From Aerococcus kribbianus (GTDB lineage: Bacteria > Bacillota > Bacilli > Lactobacillales > Aerococcaceae), in contig NZ_JAPRFR010000001.1 in the NCBI RefSeq assembly GCF_026805545.1, positions 1 to 64,000 of the forward strand: a DNA stretch of 64,000 nt. The letters run 5' to 3'. Made by a program: the position numbers and the translations under genes. Position 1 is the stretch's first letter. The number at the start of each line of letters is the position of its first letter. The notes below the pieces were generated by a model, which was given only the letters and a program-made list of their open reading frames with translations, did not search any database and was not told the DNA's origin. Positions 34,897 to 43,889 of this stretch are shown here, one piece after another.

Positions 34897-34926
34897 AGAC
34901 TGAGCGTTGACGCTCGGTCTTTTTTG
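34897..34926 (+). terminator. Terminator after repeat copy B
   Basis: The perfect 10-bp stem AGACTGAGCG-TTGA-CGCTCGGTCT (one G-U pair) is followed by TTTTTG. Confidence 0.92.
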
Positions 34927-34934
34927 ATTATATG

Positions 34935-34975
34935 AAAAACCGAAGCAAGCGCTCCGGTCGAACATCGGTTTAATA
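34935..34975 (-). terminator. Probable terminator of the UbiB gene
   Basis: On the minus strand AAACCGA pairs with TCGGTTT around a GC-rich insert that can fold on itself, followed by TTCATA. It is weaker than most in the window. Confidence 0.55.
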
Positions 34976-34986
34976 AAATATTTTCA

Positions 34987-36582
34987 TTATTTACGATTGG
35001 TACGGAAAATAGAAATCAATAGGACTAAACCAATGATGCTCGCAATAATAAAGAAAATGATTCCTAATAACTCCACTGACTGGGTAGAGGCAGTGGTCAC
35101 AATAAAGGTTGAAGAAATAATTAGTGCAGCTAAAATTAGCGAAGAAATCACTCGGTTGATCATTTGATTAACCTGCGTGAGCCGATCTTCGATATTTTCG
35201 AAACCAATTCGGACACTTAGTCGGTCGTTATTGATTTGGTCTAAGGTTGTTTCTAGCTTTTGTGGGATGTTTGCCAAGGTACGTGCTTGGCGGGATCCAG
35301 CTCTAAATAGGTGGTTAGGATCAAGGTAATCCTTCCAATCGATTAGATTCCCTGACCACATGAAGCTTTGAAAAACTTGCATAAAGTCCAAGTCAGGATC
35401 AAGATCTTCTAAAACGCCTTGGAGCATGACAACGGTTTTCTCCAAAATAATAAAATCTGAAGGAAAAGTGAGCCCGTGCTGGTGACCAAAACGCATGATA
35501 TCTTGGAAAATAGCTTCAATATCAATACCCGCAAATCCCTTGGTTAAGTACTTGTCAAATAGATAGTTGATGTCACGGTAAAACTCTACTCGGTCAACTG
35601 GGCGGTTCTGTTTACAAATTTGGAGTAATAAGGAAACAAGTTGATCGACATCCTTGAAGACGATAGCTTTTAGGCCATCCAAGAGAAACTTCTTGTTCAT
35701 GGGGGTAACAATTCCCATTAAACCAAAGTCAATAAAGACGATTTTACCATCATCAATCAATAAATTACCTGGATGGGGATCGCCGTGATAGAACCCATCG
35801 TCGAAGACCTGGTATAGATAAGCATAGACCAATTTTTCAGCAATATCACTCCGATCATAACCTTGGCTATCGAGTAGCTGATTTTGGTTGATACGACTAC
35901 CATCTATGAACTCCTGGACCATGACTTTTTCGCTGGTGTAGTCTAAATAAGGTTTTGGAACACGGATAACGGTCCGGTCTTGATTGAGTTTGGCAAATTT
36001 TAGGGCATTTTGAGCTTCGTGTTCGAAGTCAATTTCTTGTAAGGTTTGTTGTTTAATTTCTTGTAATATTTCGATAGGATTAATCATAATCCCCAAAAAA
36101 ATGGTTGGTATGTACTCAATAACTCGAATAAAAATATTGATGTCGCGAATGAGTTCATTTTCGATGTTAGGCCGTTGTACCTTCACAATGACCTGGTCTC
36201 CGTTCTTTAATTGCGCTCGGTGGATTTGGGCAATTGACGCTGAGGCCATAGGAATTTTGTCAAAGGATGCAAATAAGTTCTCGATGGGCTGCTGAAGGTG
36301 GAGTTCAATCAAATCTTCGATAATATTATAAGGAAGGGGTGAGGTGTTGTCTTGTAATTTTTGCAATTCCTTAATGTATTCGCTAGGTAAGATATCATTA
36401 CGCGTGGAGAGAATTTGTCCAATTTTTATAAAAGATGGGCCTAATTCTTCAAAGGCCAGACGCAAGTCAGCAGGATCCTGATCATTTTTATCAGGCCGGA
36501 TACGGGTTTTATAGAGATGACCAAAGCCATATTTACCTAGTACACGAATAATTTCTGCAAAACGGTCACGGTTAGCTGACAC
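34987..36582 (-). CDS. ABC1/UbiB (AarF) family atypical kinase
   Basis: The roughly 531-residue protein has the UbiB-family KxGQ motif (GPSFIKIGQILSTRNDILP), the alanine-rich loop ASIAQIHRAQL, the ATP-site lysine in VIVKVQRP, the catalytic HGDPHPGNLLI and the metal-binding FIDFGLMG. Two membrane spans end the protein (about residues 470-525). In E. coli UbiB supports ubiquinone synthesis; Gram-positive homologues act on lipids or quinones without a settled substrate. I chose the GTG at 36582; a GTG 9 bases upstream is too close to the ribosome site AAAGGA. It is last in a three-gene minus-strand cluster, after a hairpin. Confidence 0.88.
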   Translation of the reverse strand: MSANRDRFAEIIRVLGKYGFGHLYKTRIRPDKNDQDPADLRLAFEELGPSFIKIGQILSTRNDILPSEYIKELQKLQDNTSPLPYNIIEDLIELHLQQPIENLFASFDKIPMASASIAQIHRAQLKNGDQVIVKVQRPNIENELIRDINIFIRVIEYIPTIFLGIMINPIEILQEIKQQTLQEIDFEHEAQNALKFAKLNQDRTVIRVPKPYLDYTSEKVMVQEFIDGSRINQNQLLDSQGYDRSDIAEKLVYAYLYQVFDDGFYHGDPHPGNLLIDDGKIVFIDFGLMGIVTPMNKKFLLDGLKAIVFKDVDQLVSLLLQICKQNRPVDRVEFYRDINYLFDKYLTKGFAGIDIEAIFQDIMRFGHQHGLTFPSDFIILEKTVVMLQGVLEDLDPDLDFMQVFQSFMWSGNLIDWKDYLDPNHLFRAGSRQARTLANIPQKLETTLDQINNDRLSVRIGFENIEDRLTQVNQMINRVISSLILAALIISSTFIVTTASTQSVELLGIIFFIIASIIGLVLLISIFRTNRK

Positions 36583-36622
36583 AGTCCTCACGTCCTTTCT
36601 CTATTTGTTTAATTAAGTAGAA

Positions 36623-36652
36623 AGAGGCTGGGATATATCCTCCCAGCCTATC
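36623..36652 (-). terminator. Hairpin between the phasin-like and UbiB genes
   Basis: GAGGCTGGGA pairs with TCCCAGCCT around TATATCC. The trailing T tract on the minus strand is short, so it may be a partial terminator. It belongs to the GGCTGGGA family. Confidence 0.65.
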
Positions 36653-36698
36653 AATTGGCATCATTTAACGCCGAGCTAGCGGCTATTTGATTGATTTG

Positions 36699-37019
36699 TT
36701 AGAAATTGTCTTCATTGAAGTCATGGTCCTTGTCTTCGATAATGGCTACTTTATCGCTAAGGATAGCCACTTGGTCGGCAAGTTTGCTGACTTGTTCTTG
36801 TAGGTCAGTTAATGAGTTTTGTTGCTCAGCTGGTTCAGTTACTCCTGCTTGTCCTCTGTGATCTTGGACGAAACGTTTAAGATCTTGGCTAAGTACTTTT
36901 CCTTCATCAACGGAAATTTGTCCCTTTTCAACTAACTTGTTTAAGGCATCAGACGCATTTTCATATGTTAGACTAGTTCCACCAACTGCTGCTAGGAATA
37001 ATTTTTTTAAGGCATCCAT
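36699..37019 (-). CDS. Phasin-like coiled-coil protein
   Basis: The 106-residue protein begins MDALKKLFLAAVGGTSLTYE, a pattern seen in small proteins annotated as phasin superfamily in Firmicutes, often next to UbiB/AarF genes. The second half, SLTDLQEQVSKLADQVAILS with heptad-like spacing, is a coiled coil and may assemble. No polyhydroxyalkanoate synthesis genes are in the window, so storage-granule function is unsupported. I chose the ATG at 37019 after AAAGGAG; an upstream TTG would overlap that site. Confidence 0.68.
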   Translation of the reverse strand: MDALKKLFLAAVGGTSLTYENASDALNKLVEKGQISVDEGKVLSQDLKRFVQDHRGQAGVTEPAEQQNSLTDLQEQVSKLADQVAILSDKVAIIEDKDHDFNEDNF

Positions 37020-37040
37020 TATAAAAACTCCTTTCAAAGT

Positions 37041-37340
37041 TTAAGCGTTCGGAAAACGGTATACAAAATTTTCTTTATCAGGGTCAAAGTCAACAGCGAA
37101 GTCATGACCCGCGAAGAACCAATCATCTTCTTGACTAGTGAAATAGATGATACCATCCTTTTCTTCTTGGGCGAGTATGGCTTCATTTTGAGGGTCTTTA
37201 ACATGGATAGCAACGGAAAAGCCATCATGGATTTCGGTAGCCCCATAAACCTTGCTGGTGAAATTGAGGCCCTGACCAGGTTCTAATCCAATCTCGGAAA
37301 CCACATAGTCATGCGCACGGTCTGAAACTGAAATTTTCAT
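37041..37340 (-). CDS. HesB-like (A-type carrier fold) protein lacking cysteines
   Basis: The 99-residue protein has the HesB-like domain pattern MKISVSDRAHDYVV...G.GLNF.SKVYG, as in the YneR-type group of Firmicutes. True A-type Fe-S carriers ligate clusters through three conserved cysteines; this sequence has none, so cluster binding of that kind is not possible. The FDPDKENFVYRF C-terminus is family-typical. I chose the ATG at 37340 after GAGGGAT. It leads the minus cluster and is divergent from the FetAB genes. Confidence 0.78.
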   Translation of the reverse strand: MKISVSDRAHDYVVSEIGLEPGQGLNFTSKVYGATEIHDGFSVAIHVKDPQNEAILAQEEKDGIIYFTSQEDDWFFAGHDFAVDFDPDKENFVYRFPNA

Positions 37341-37502
37341 TGTTAATCCCTCATTCATTAGTTTATAGTTTCATTATAACGAACTTTTTTGACAAATCAA
37401 TTCTAAGCCCTTCTAGAAAGCGCTTAATCATAATAAGGTTAGGGAATTATATTATAATATGTTAGAATAGAATTATTCTAATTTAAGGAAAGGAAGAAAA
37501 AT

Positions 37503-38162
37503 ATGACAGAGAAGATTATCTTACAATTGAAAGATGCTTGTTTTGCACCTGATGGCGATCCTATCTTAGAAAATATTAATTTAGACATTCCGGTTAACGC
37601 TAATATACGGGTCAGTGGGCCATCTGGTTCTGGAAAATCGACTTTACTGAAGATGATGGCAGGATTGATTCCGCTAACTTCAGGTGAACTCTTATTTAGA
37701 GGGGAAAACTTCAACAAAATGTCGGCGCAAGAATATCGGCGGCAAGTCTCTTATGTGTCTCAAACACCGCAACTATTTGGAGAAACGATTCGGGATAATT
37801 TAGCCTTTCCTGCTCAAATCCGAGAAGATAACTTTGATGAAGATCGGGCCAAACATTTATTGGCCCAAGTCAAGCTTGATTATCTTGATTTAGATCAGAG
37901 TATTGAGCATTTATCCGGTGGAGAACGCCAACGTGTCGGTTTAATTCGTCATTTTATGTACGAGCCTGAAATGTGGTTATTGGATGAGATTTCTTCAGCT
38001 CTAGATGAAAATTTGCGTACAGAGCTTTGGGAGTGGGTAGTGGCCCATGCTGCTGACAAACATCAAAATTTGATTTGGATTTCTCATATTGAAGAAGAGG
38101 GATTAAAGGCCGATTATGAAATTATCTTAGGTCAACATCAAGCAGAATGGCGGGTGAATTAG
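37503..38162 (+). CDS. ABC transporter ATP-binding protein, FetA-like
   Basis: The 219-residue ATPase has Walker A GPSGSGKST, Q-loop VSYVSQTPQLFG, signature EHLSGGERQRVGLIRHF, Walker B MWLLDEISSALD and H-loop WISHIEE. Paired with a UPF0014 permease starting one base after its stop, it matches FetAB (YbbLM), proposed to export iron under oxidative stress in E. coli. The substrate is inferred from family only. The ribosome site is AAGGAAAGGA. Confidence 0.85.
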   Translation: MTEKIILQLKDACFAPDGDPILENINLDIPVNANIRVSGPSGSGKSTLLKMMAGLIPLTSGELLFRGENFNKMSAQEYRRQVSYVSQTPQLFGETIRDNLAFPAQIREDNFDEDRAKHLLAQVKLDYLDLDQSIEHLSGGERQRVGLIRHFMYEPEMWLLDEISSALDENLRTELWEWVVAHAADKHQNLIWISHIEEEGLKADYEIILGQHQAEWRVN

Positions 38163-38163
38163 G

Positions 38164-38943
38164 ATGGAAAACTTAAATGTTTCAATTTTATCCTTAATAC
38201 TATCTTTTACTATGGTTTTAGTCGCTATGGCGATTTCTCGTAAAGAGAAATTAGATTTAAATAAAGAAATTATGATTGCCATGGTTCGGATGATTATCCA
38301 ACTGGTGGTTGTTGGTTATGTTCTTACCTATATTTTTGGCTTAAACTCCAAAATAGTGACTGTTTTAGTGATGTTGTTTATGGTCGTAAATGCGGCTTGG
38401 AATGCCAGTAAGCGGGCCCAAGCGATTCCTAATGCTTTTAGAATTTCGTTGACTTCTATTATGATGGGTGTCGTTTTATCCTTGATAATTTTAGTGGTCT
38501 CTGGTGCTATTGAATTCATTCCTTCTCAACTTATTCCGATTAACGGGATGTTGGTGGGGAATGCGATGTCCGTTATTGGTTTGTCCTTTACTAATTTGAA
38601 TAACGAATTTAAAAAATCTCAGCAAGAAGTCATGGAAAAACTAGCTCTAGGCGCATCTAATAAGGAGGCTTCTCAAGATATTATCAGACAATCAATCAAA
38701 GCTTCCTTGCAACCTACAGTAGATACAGCTAGAACGGTTGGATTAGTGCTCTTGCCAGGGATGATGACTGGGATGATGTTTGCCGGCGTAGTTCCTATGC
38801 AAGCCATTATGTATCAGATTTTGATTTATTTTATGATGATGTCAACCTCAACCATTACCGCCTATCTGGCTGTTTACCAAGCCTATCCTTATTTCTATAA
38901 TGACAATGATCAATTGCAATTTCCTAAGCCACAGAAAAATTAG
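38164..38943 (+). CDS. FetB-like permease (UPF0014 family)
   Basis: The 259-residue protein has about seven membrane segments and the family stretches NAAWNASKRAQAIPNAFR, PINGMLVGNAMSVIGLSFTN and VGLVLLPGMMTGMMFAGVVP, which fit UPF0014/FetB. It forms a transport unit with the upstream ATPase. The product is slightly acidic near the C-terminus and shows no metal-binding cluster. Confidence 0.87.
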   Translation: MENLNVSILSLILSFTMVLVAMAISRKEKLDLNKEIMIAMVRMIIQLVVVGYVLTYIFGLNSKIVTVLVMLFMVVNAAWNASKRAQAIPNAFRISLTSIMMGVVLSLIILVVSGAIEFIPSQLIPINGMLVGNAMSVIGLSFTNLNNEFKKSQQEVMEKLALGASNKEASQDIIRQSIKASLQPTVDTARTVGLVLLPGMMTGMMFAGVVPMQAIMYQILIYFMMMSTSTITAYLAVYQAYPYFYNDNDQLQFPKPQKN

Positions 38944-39026
38944 TCAAGTTTAAGTTTTGCCCTCTGTTAACTTAGTCGTTATGGTGTATAATATGGCTAT
39001 TAGTGACAGATTTGGAGGAGAGGGCA

Positions 39027-39782
39027 ATGGGAGTTAGATATGAAGAATCACGACAAATAATCGCTAGCCAGTGTGACTTAAATGGTCAGCTACGCTTGGA
39101 TGCTTTGGTTAACATATTCTTGGCAGTATCTGGGGCGCAAGAAGAAAATATTCCTGCCGTCAAAGACTACATGCAGAGCCATCATTATAATTGGGTAATC
39201 ACTGAAAATCAAATTGAGATTAACCACCTACCACAAGTTAATGACCAAGTGAGGGTGGTCACCCAAGCCGTGGATTATAACCGCTTTTTCTCATATCGGT
39301 CTTATCAGATTATAGGTTCTGATGATCACATTTTAGTGGATGCTTTGACTACTTTTTCATTGATTGATTTAGAAAGTCGGCGAATTATTGGAACGCCTGA
39401 TGAAATTATTTCAGCCTATTCTATGGAAAACCAAGTGCAAAAACGCCAAAGAGTGCGTCTACCTAAAGTTTTGGACCATGTCGATCAAGAAGATACAGTT
39501 AGGGTTCAATACTTGGATATAGATGGCAACCAGCATGTTAACAATGCTGTTTATCTGCGTTGGCTATCTAATAGTTTAGGTAAGGAATGGTTCCAAGACC
39601 ATCAGATTCAACGTCTAGTTATTAATTATGACAAGGAAGCTTACTTAGGGGACCAAGTCATCTTGACAACTGAGAAAAAACAAGACGGTGATCAGGTGTC
39701 TACGCGTCATTTAATTAGTGGCGATCGTGGCCGACATAGTGCGGTTGCGATTGACTGGCAGCTAACTAGTGGGGAAGATTAG
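39027..39782 (+). CDS. Acyl-ACP thioesterase (double hotdog)
   Basis: The 251-residue protein fits the FatA-like acyl-ACP thioesterase family: two hotdog domains with the first from residue 1 to about 125 (MGVRYEESRQIIASQCDLNG) and a second whose catalytic motif is DIDGNQHVNNAVYLRWL (N-x-H-x-x-N). It releases free fatty acids from acyl-ACP in plants and Gram-positive bacteria. I chose the ATG at 39027 with ribosome site GGAGGAG. A TATAAT box lies at 38987-38992. CoaA follows after 6 bases. Confidence 0.88.
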   Translation: MGVRYEESRQIIASQCDLNGQLRLDALVNIFLAVSGAQEENIPAVKDYMQSHHYNWVITENQIEINHLPQVNDQVRVVTQAVDYNRFFSYRSYQIIGSDDHILVDALTTFSLIDLESRRIIGTPDEIISAYSMENQVQKRQRVRLPKVLDHVDQEDTVRVQYLDIDGNQHVNNAVYLRWLSNSLGKEWFQDHQIQRLVINYDKEAYLGDQVILTTEKKQDGDQVSTRHLISGDRGRHSAVAIDWQLTSGED

Positions 39783-39788
39783 ATTTTT

Positions 39789-40724
39789 ATGCAAGAAAAT
39801 AGGGATTATTATGTTATTGAACGTGATGAATGGAATGCTTACTTGACGAATGAGCTTTCTAACCGGCAAGTTACCATCACAGACCAACAGTTAGAGCGAA
39901 TTACGTCTTTAAACGATGTGCTATCGCGTAAGGATGCCTTTGAGGTTTATAAGCCACTAACTGAATTGGTAGATATTTATAAGCAAAATTATGAAGAACT
40001 CACCCGCAAACGTGATCGTTTTTTGGGGATTAGTCGCAAAATGCCACCATTTATTATCGGTATTGCTGGAGGGGTGGCAGTAGGGAAATCAACCGCTGCC
40101 CGTTTGTTGAAAATTTTTCTCTCCCAGGTTTATCCCGATTTAAACGTCGATTTAGTGACAACTGATGGCTTTCTCTATTCCACTGAGGAGTTAGAGCGTC
40201 GCAACATTCTAAACCGCAAAGGCTTTCCTGAATCCTATAATATGCAGAAGTTGATTTCTTTTTTGAAAGATATCAAGAATAATGTGACTAATATCCAATA
40301 CCCCACCTATTCCCATGAAGTTTATGATATTATTCCTGGAGAATTACAGGAATTGGTGAATCCAGATATTGTTATTGTTGAGGGCATTAACATTTTACAA
40401 TTTCCAAGTAATACTAATATCTATGTCTCTGATTTCTTTGACCTGTCAATTTATGTGGATGCTGATGCTGGCTTGATTGAAAAATGGTTCTACCAGCGTT
40501 TTGAACTTTTAGTGGACAAGGCTAAAAATAAACCCGACGATTACTACCATCGTTTTAGTAAAATGGATAAGCCGGATGCCATTTATTATGCACATAAGGT
40601 TTGGCAAGAGATCAACTTGGTCAACTTAGAGGAGAATATTCTCCCTACCCGTAATAATGCGGATATTGTGATTCACAAAGAAAATAACCATAAAATCAAC
40701 CAGCTATGGTTGAAAAAATATTAG
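39789..40724 (+). CDS. coaA: Pantothenate kinase, type I
   Basis: CoaA phosphorylates pantothenate, the first committed step of coenzyme A synthesis. The 311-residue protein has Walker A GIAGGVAVGKSTAARLL, DLVTTDGFLYS, the RKGFPESYN segment and IVIVEGINILQ, all typical of PanK-I. It is co-transcribed with the acyl-ACP thioesterase gene, only 6 bases upstream; both use acyl carrier or coenzyme A chemistry. The ribosome site is a weak GGGGAAGA in the preceding gene. Confidence 0.95.
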   Translation: MQENRDYYVIERDEWNAYLTNELSNRQVTITDQQLERITSLNDVLSRKDAFEVYKPLTELVDIYKQNYEELTRKRDRFLGISRKMPPFIIGIAGGVAVGKSTAARLLKIFLSQVYPDLNVDLVTTDGFLYSTEELERRNILNRKGFPESYNMQKLISFLKDIKNNVTNIQYPTYSHEVYDIIPGELQELVNPDIVIVEGINILQFPSNTNIYVSDFFDLSIYVDADAGLIEKWFYQRFELLVDKAKNKPDDYYHRFSKMDKPDAIYYAHKVWQEINLVNLEENILPTRNNADIVIHKENNHKINQLWLKKY

Positions 40725-40732
40725 GAGGTATT

Positions 40733-41884
40733 ATGGCTTCAAAAAAAACACTTAAACAAATTATCGGCATTATCGTATTTGCTGCCGTCTTTTTCTGGGT
40801 AATCAATAATTTCGGAATAATCAGACAAGCCTGGCAACAAATTCTTACATTAACCTTACCCTTTATCTTAGGGGCAGGAGCAGCCTTTATTTTGAACTTA
40901 CCCTTGAAATTATTTGAGAATCAGCTCGTCAAATGGACTGGTAAATATTATAACTGGTATCGTCCTTTAGGGATATTATTTGCTTTTCTGTTAGTCTTTG
41001 TACTGATTTCCTTTGTCGTTTTTCTAGTTTTGCCTGATTTACAAGATACGATTTCTTCATTTATTGCGGTAGTGCCTAGTGAAATCAATAAAATGGTCAA
41101 CTGGATTAATACTTATTTCAGTGAAAATCCGGCTGTATTAGAAGGTTTACAAAATATGAACCTTGATATGGATAGCTTACGAAGCCGCGCCATTCAAACC
41201 GCTCAAGCTGTGGCTACGGGCATCTTTGGCTCATTGGTGACGGTTGTATCGGTGGTTGTTTCTTCGGTATTTAACACTTTTATTGCTATTGTTTTTGCTA
41301 TCTTTATCTTATCAGCCAAGGAAAGCTTAACCCGTCATTTTAAAATGTTAATTTACGCTAGCTTTAATTTAGAATGGGCCAATTATATTGTCGCCGTTGG
41401 AAAGAAAGCCAATGAAGTTTTTTCTAACTTTATTAGCGGTCAGGTCACTGAAGCCTTTATCTTAGGGATACTCTTTTACTTGGGAATGTGGCTATTTAAC
41501 TTTCCCTATCGTTTATCAATTTCAGTCTTAACTGGTGCTTTATCCCTTATTCCAATTTTTGGTGCCATCTTTGGGGGCTTTTTAGGAGCAATCCTTATTT
41601 CTGTGATTTCTCTACCCCAAGCGATTTGGTTTGTGGTTTTCACAGTGGTGATTCAGCAAATTGAAGGGAATATCATTTACCCACGGGTAGTTGGTAATAG
41701 CGTTGGTTTACCAGGAATTTGGGTCATGTTTGCAGTGACAGTGGGAGGCGGTCTGTTTGGCCTAGTAGGAATGCTACTATCTGTGCCAACTTTATCGTTA
41801 CTCTATCAATTAACGCGCGATACGGTTAGCTTCAAACTCGCTTATAAAGGTCTAGATGTTCATGCAGATTCAGAAAACTTATAG
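40733..41884 (+). CDS. AI-2E family transporter
   Basis: The 383-residue protein is a polytopic membrane protein with about eight membrane segments and the family-typical regions FILGAGAAFILNLPLK, QVTEAFILGILFYLGMW, LTGALSLIPIFGAIFG and YPRVVGNSVGLPGIWVM. The AI-2E name reflects one E. coli member; Firmicutes members are more often implicated in ion, including sodium/proton, transport. I chose the ATG at 40733 after TAGGAGG. A terminator follows. Confidence 0.88.
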   Translation: MASKKTLKQIIGIIVFAAVFFWVINNFGIIRQAWQQILTLTLPFILGAGAAFILNLPLKLFENQLVKWTGKYYNWYRPLGILFAFLLVFVLISFVVFLVLPDLQDTISSFIAVVPSEINKMVNWINTYFSENPAVLEGLQNMNLDMDSLRSRAIQTAQAVATGIFGSLVTVVSVVVSSVFNTFIAIVFAIFILSAKESLTRHFKMLIYASFNLEWANYIVAVGKKANEVFSNFISGQVTEAFILGILFYLGMWLFNFPYRLSISVLTGALSLIPIFGAIFGGFLGAILISVISLPQAIWFVVFTVVIQQIEGNIIYPRVVGNSVGLPGIWVMFAVTVGGGLFGLVGMLLSVPTLSLLYQLTRDTVSFKLAYKGLDVHADSENL

Positions 41885-41918
41885 GTAAGAAATAAGTCAA
41901 ATTAAAGAGTTATTACTG

Positions 41919-41962
41919 TCTCCTCCTAAAGTAAAACATGTCTTACTTTAGGGGGAGATTTT
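41919..41962 (+). terminator. Terminator of the fetA-like to AI-2E gene run
   Basis: TCTCCTCCTAAAGTAA pairs with TTACTTTAGGGGGAGA (one G-U pair) and is followed by TTTTGG. Confidence 0.88.
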
Positions 41963-42028
41963 GGTCTTATTTATTTAAAAAATCGAACGAAGCAAGCATT
42001 TAAAGATTAACAAATATAATTGTAAACA

Positions 42029-42068
42029 AAAAACACCGGCTACTGTTCTAAAAGTAGCCGGTGTTTTT
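42029..42068. terminator. Strong bidirectional terminator
   Basis: AAAACACCGGCTACT pairs with AGTAGCCGGTGTTTT. T tracts stand on both sides, so it ends the minus-strand exporter operon and backs up the plus-strand terminator. Confidence 0.92.
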
Positions 42069-42089
42069 GCTGGGGCTAATAATAATCTC

Positions 42090-43889
42090 TTAATAAGACA
42101 TATGAATATCAGCGGGTTGCTCTTGTTTTTGGAATTGAGAATTATAGAGGTCGGCATAGAAGCCATCTTGGGCCATTAATTGCTCGTGATTACCGTGCTC
42201 GATTATATTCCCATTTTGCATCACTAAAATCATGTCTGCATTTTTAATGGTTGATAGACGGTGGGCAATCACAAAACTGGTCCGTCCCTCCATGACATTA
42301 TCCATAGCACTTTGGATTAATTGCTCCAAACGTGTATCAACGGATGAAGTTGCTTCATCTAAGATTAAAATATCAGGATCAGAGAGAACAGCTCGAGCGA
42401 TAGTCATTAATTGTTTTTGTCCCAAGGAAATATTGGAGGCTTCTTCATTGATTTCCATATCATAACCACCAGGCAGCGTTTGAATAAAGTGGTGGACATT
42501 AGCCACTTGAGCAGCTTCCATCACTTCATAGTCATTGGCCTCTAAGTCACCAAAACGTAAGTTTTCCATGATATTGTCAGTGTAAAGCCAAGCATCTTGT
42601 AAAACCATTCCAAAGTGTTTGCGTAATTCAGATCTTGGAATCGTTTTAATATCGACGCCATCCACCTTAATGGCCCCGCTATCTACATCATAGAAACGCA
42701 TCAAGAGGTTGATTAGGGTGGTCTTACCCGCACCAGTAGGGCCAACTACTGCCACTGTTTCACCAGGATTAACTGAGAAGGAGATATCAGTCATTAATGG
42801 GTTTTGAGGATCATAACCAAAACGAACATGGTCAAATTCAACGGCACCGGCAACCTTATCCGGAAGCGTGTTGCTTACTGGCATTTGATATTCTTCTTCC
42901 TCGTCCAAGAATTCAAACACCCGTCCCGAAGCAGCAATGGCGGATTGGATAACCCCGGATAACTGGGTGATCATTTGAATCGGTTGGTTGATTTGCCAAA
43001 CATATTGCACAAAAGCTTGTAAGTTACCAACTGTTAAGCGTCCCGCTAGTACGGCTAAAACACCAACAACAGAGGTCACTGCATAAGCTAAATTAGAAAC
43101 AAAACCTAAGATGGGCATCATCAAGGATGAAATGAAGCTGGCTTTGAAGCCATGGTCTCGTAAACGTGCGTTTTTGTCGCGGAAGACAGAAACGGATTCC
43201 TCTTGTTTACCATAAACCTTAATCTCAGTGAATCCTGATAACTGCTCTTGAGTATAACCAAATAAGTCACCCAAGGCATCTGCTTGTTGTTGAAAAGCGG
43301 TTTGCGATTTTTTGAGAATAATTTGGGCCAGAAAATAGGAAATTGGAATAGTCACAATAAGGATTAAGGCTAGTTTCCAGTCCAGGATTAGCATCATAGT
43401 AATCGCAAAAGCAATCCCTAAAACCGCATTTAATAATTGAATAAAGGATTGTTGCAGGGCGTTGGTAATGGCATCCACATCATTAGTCATCCGCGCTAAG
43501 ATATCGCCTGTTTGATGGGCATCAAAATAAGATACAGGAATGCGGGAGGCTTTGTTGGAAATATCATTACGTAAATCATACATGGATTTTTGGACTACAT
43601 TAGTTAAGGCATACTGCCCGATGAATTGGCCACCATGAAAGCCCATTCCACGTATAAAATAAAGCACACAAACCCAGGCAATATAGGAGTAATTAATTCC
43701 AGCACCTGGAACGCCATTCACTATATCTAACACATTGGCTGATAGTTCTGTGATTGCTAAACCTAAGATAACAGGCTCAATGGCTTGAGCAAAGGTTTGC
43801 ACGATAGTTGCCAGAATAGAGAGTATGAATTGGCCACGATAAACACGTAAATAAGACCATAGCCGTTGGAGTACATCGGTTAATTTCAT
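42090..43889 (-). CDS. Heterodimeric ABC exporter subunit, catalytic-site (consensus Walker B) half
   Basis: This 599-residue half-transporter has six membrane segments then an ATPase domain: Walker A GPTGAGKTT, Walker B ILILDEATSSVD with the catalytic Glu, and H-loop VIAHRLST. Its signature is ISLGQ, deviating from LSGGQ. That pattern, with the complementary defects in the partner, is typical of heterodimeric exporters such as LmrCD, BmrCD and EfrAB, in which only one ATP site hydrolyses. The substrates of relatives are drugs and peptides; this one's cannot be told. It overlaps its partner by 4 nt. Confidence 0.92.
   Translation of the reverse strand: MKLTDVLQRLWSYLRVYRGQFILSILATIVQTFAQAIEPVILGLAITELSANVLDIVNGVPGAGINYSYIAWVCVLYFIRGMGFHGGQFIGQYALTNVVQKSMYDLRNDISNKASRIPVSYFDAHQTGDILARMTNDVDAITNALQQSFIQLLNAVLGIAFAITMMLILDWKLALILIVTIPISYFLAQIILKKSQTAFQQQADALGDLFGYTQEQLSGFTEIKVYGKQEESVSVFRDKNARLRDHGFKASFISSLMMPILGFVSNLAYAVTSVVGVLAVLAGRLTVGNLQAFVQYVWQINQPIQMITQLSGVIQSAIAASGRVFEFLDEEEEYQMPVSNTLPDKVAGAVEFDHVRFGYDPQNPLMTDISFSVNPGETVAVVGPTGAGKTTLINLLMRFYDVDSGAIKVDGVDIKTIPRSELRKHFGMVLQDAWLYTDNIMENLRFGDLEANDYEVMEAAQVANVHHFIQTLPGGYDMEINEEASNISLGQKQLMTIARAVLSDPDILILDEATSSVDTRLEQLIQSAMDNVMEGRTSFVIAHRLSTIKNADMILVMQNGNIIEHGNHEQLMAQDGFYADLYNSQFQKQEQPADIHMSY

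Noticed and set aside
36699-37019. Polyhydroxyalkanoate granule role for the phasin-like protein
   Set aside because: No PHA synthase or related gene is in the window; the label reflects coiled-coil similarity only.
40733-41884. Quorum-sensing (AI-2) export
   Set aside because: The family name alone does not show this; no luxS or lsr genes are in the window and other members transport ions.
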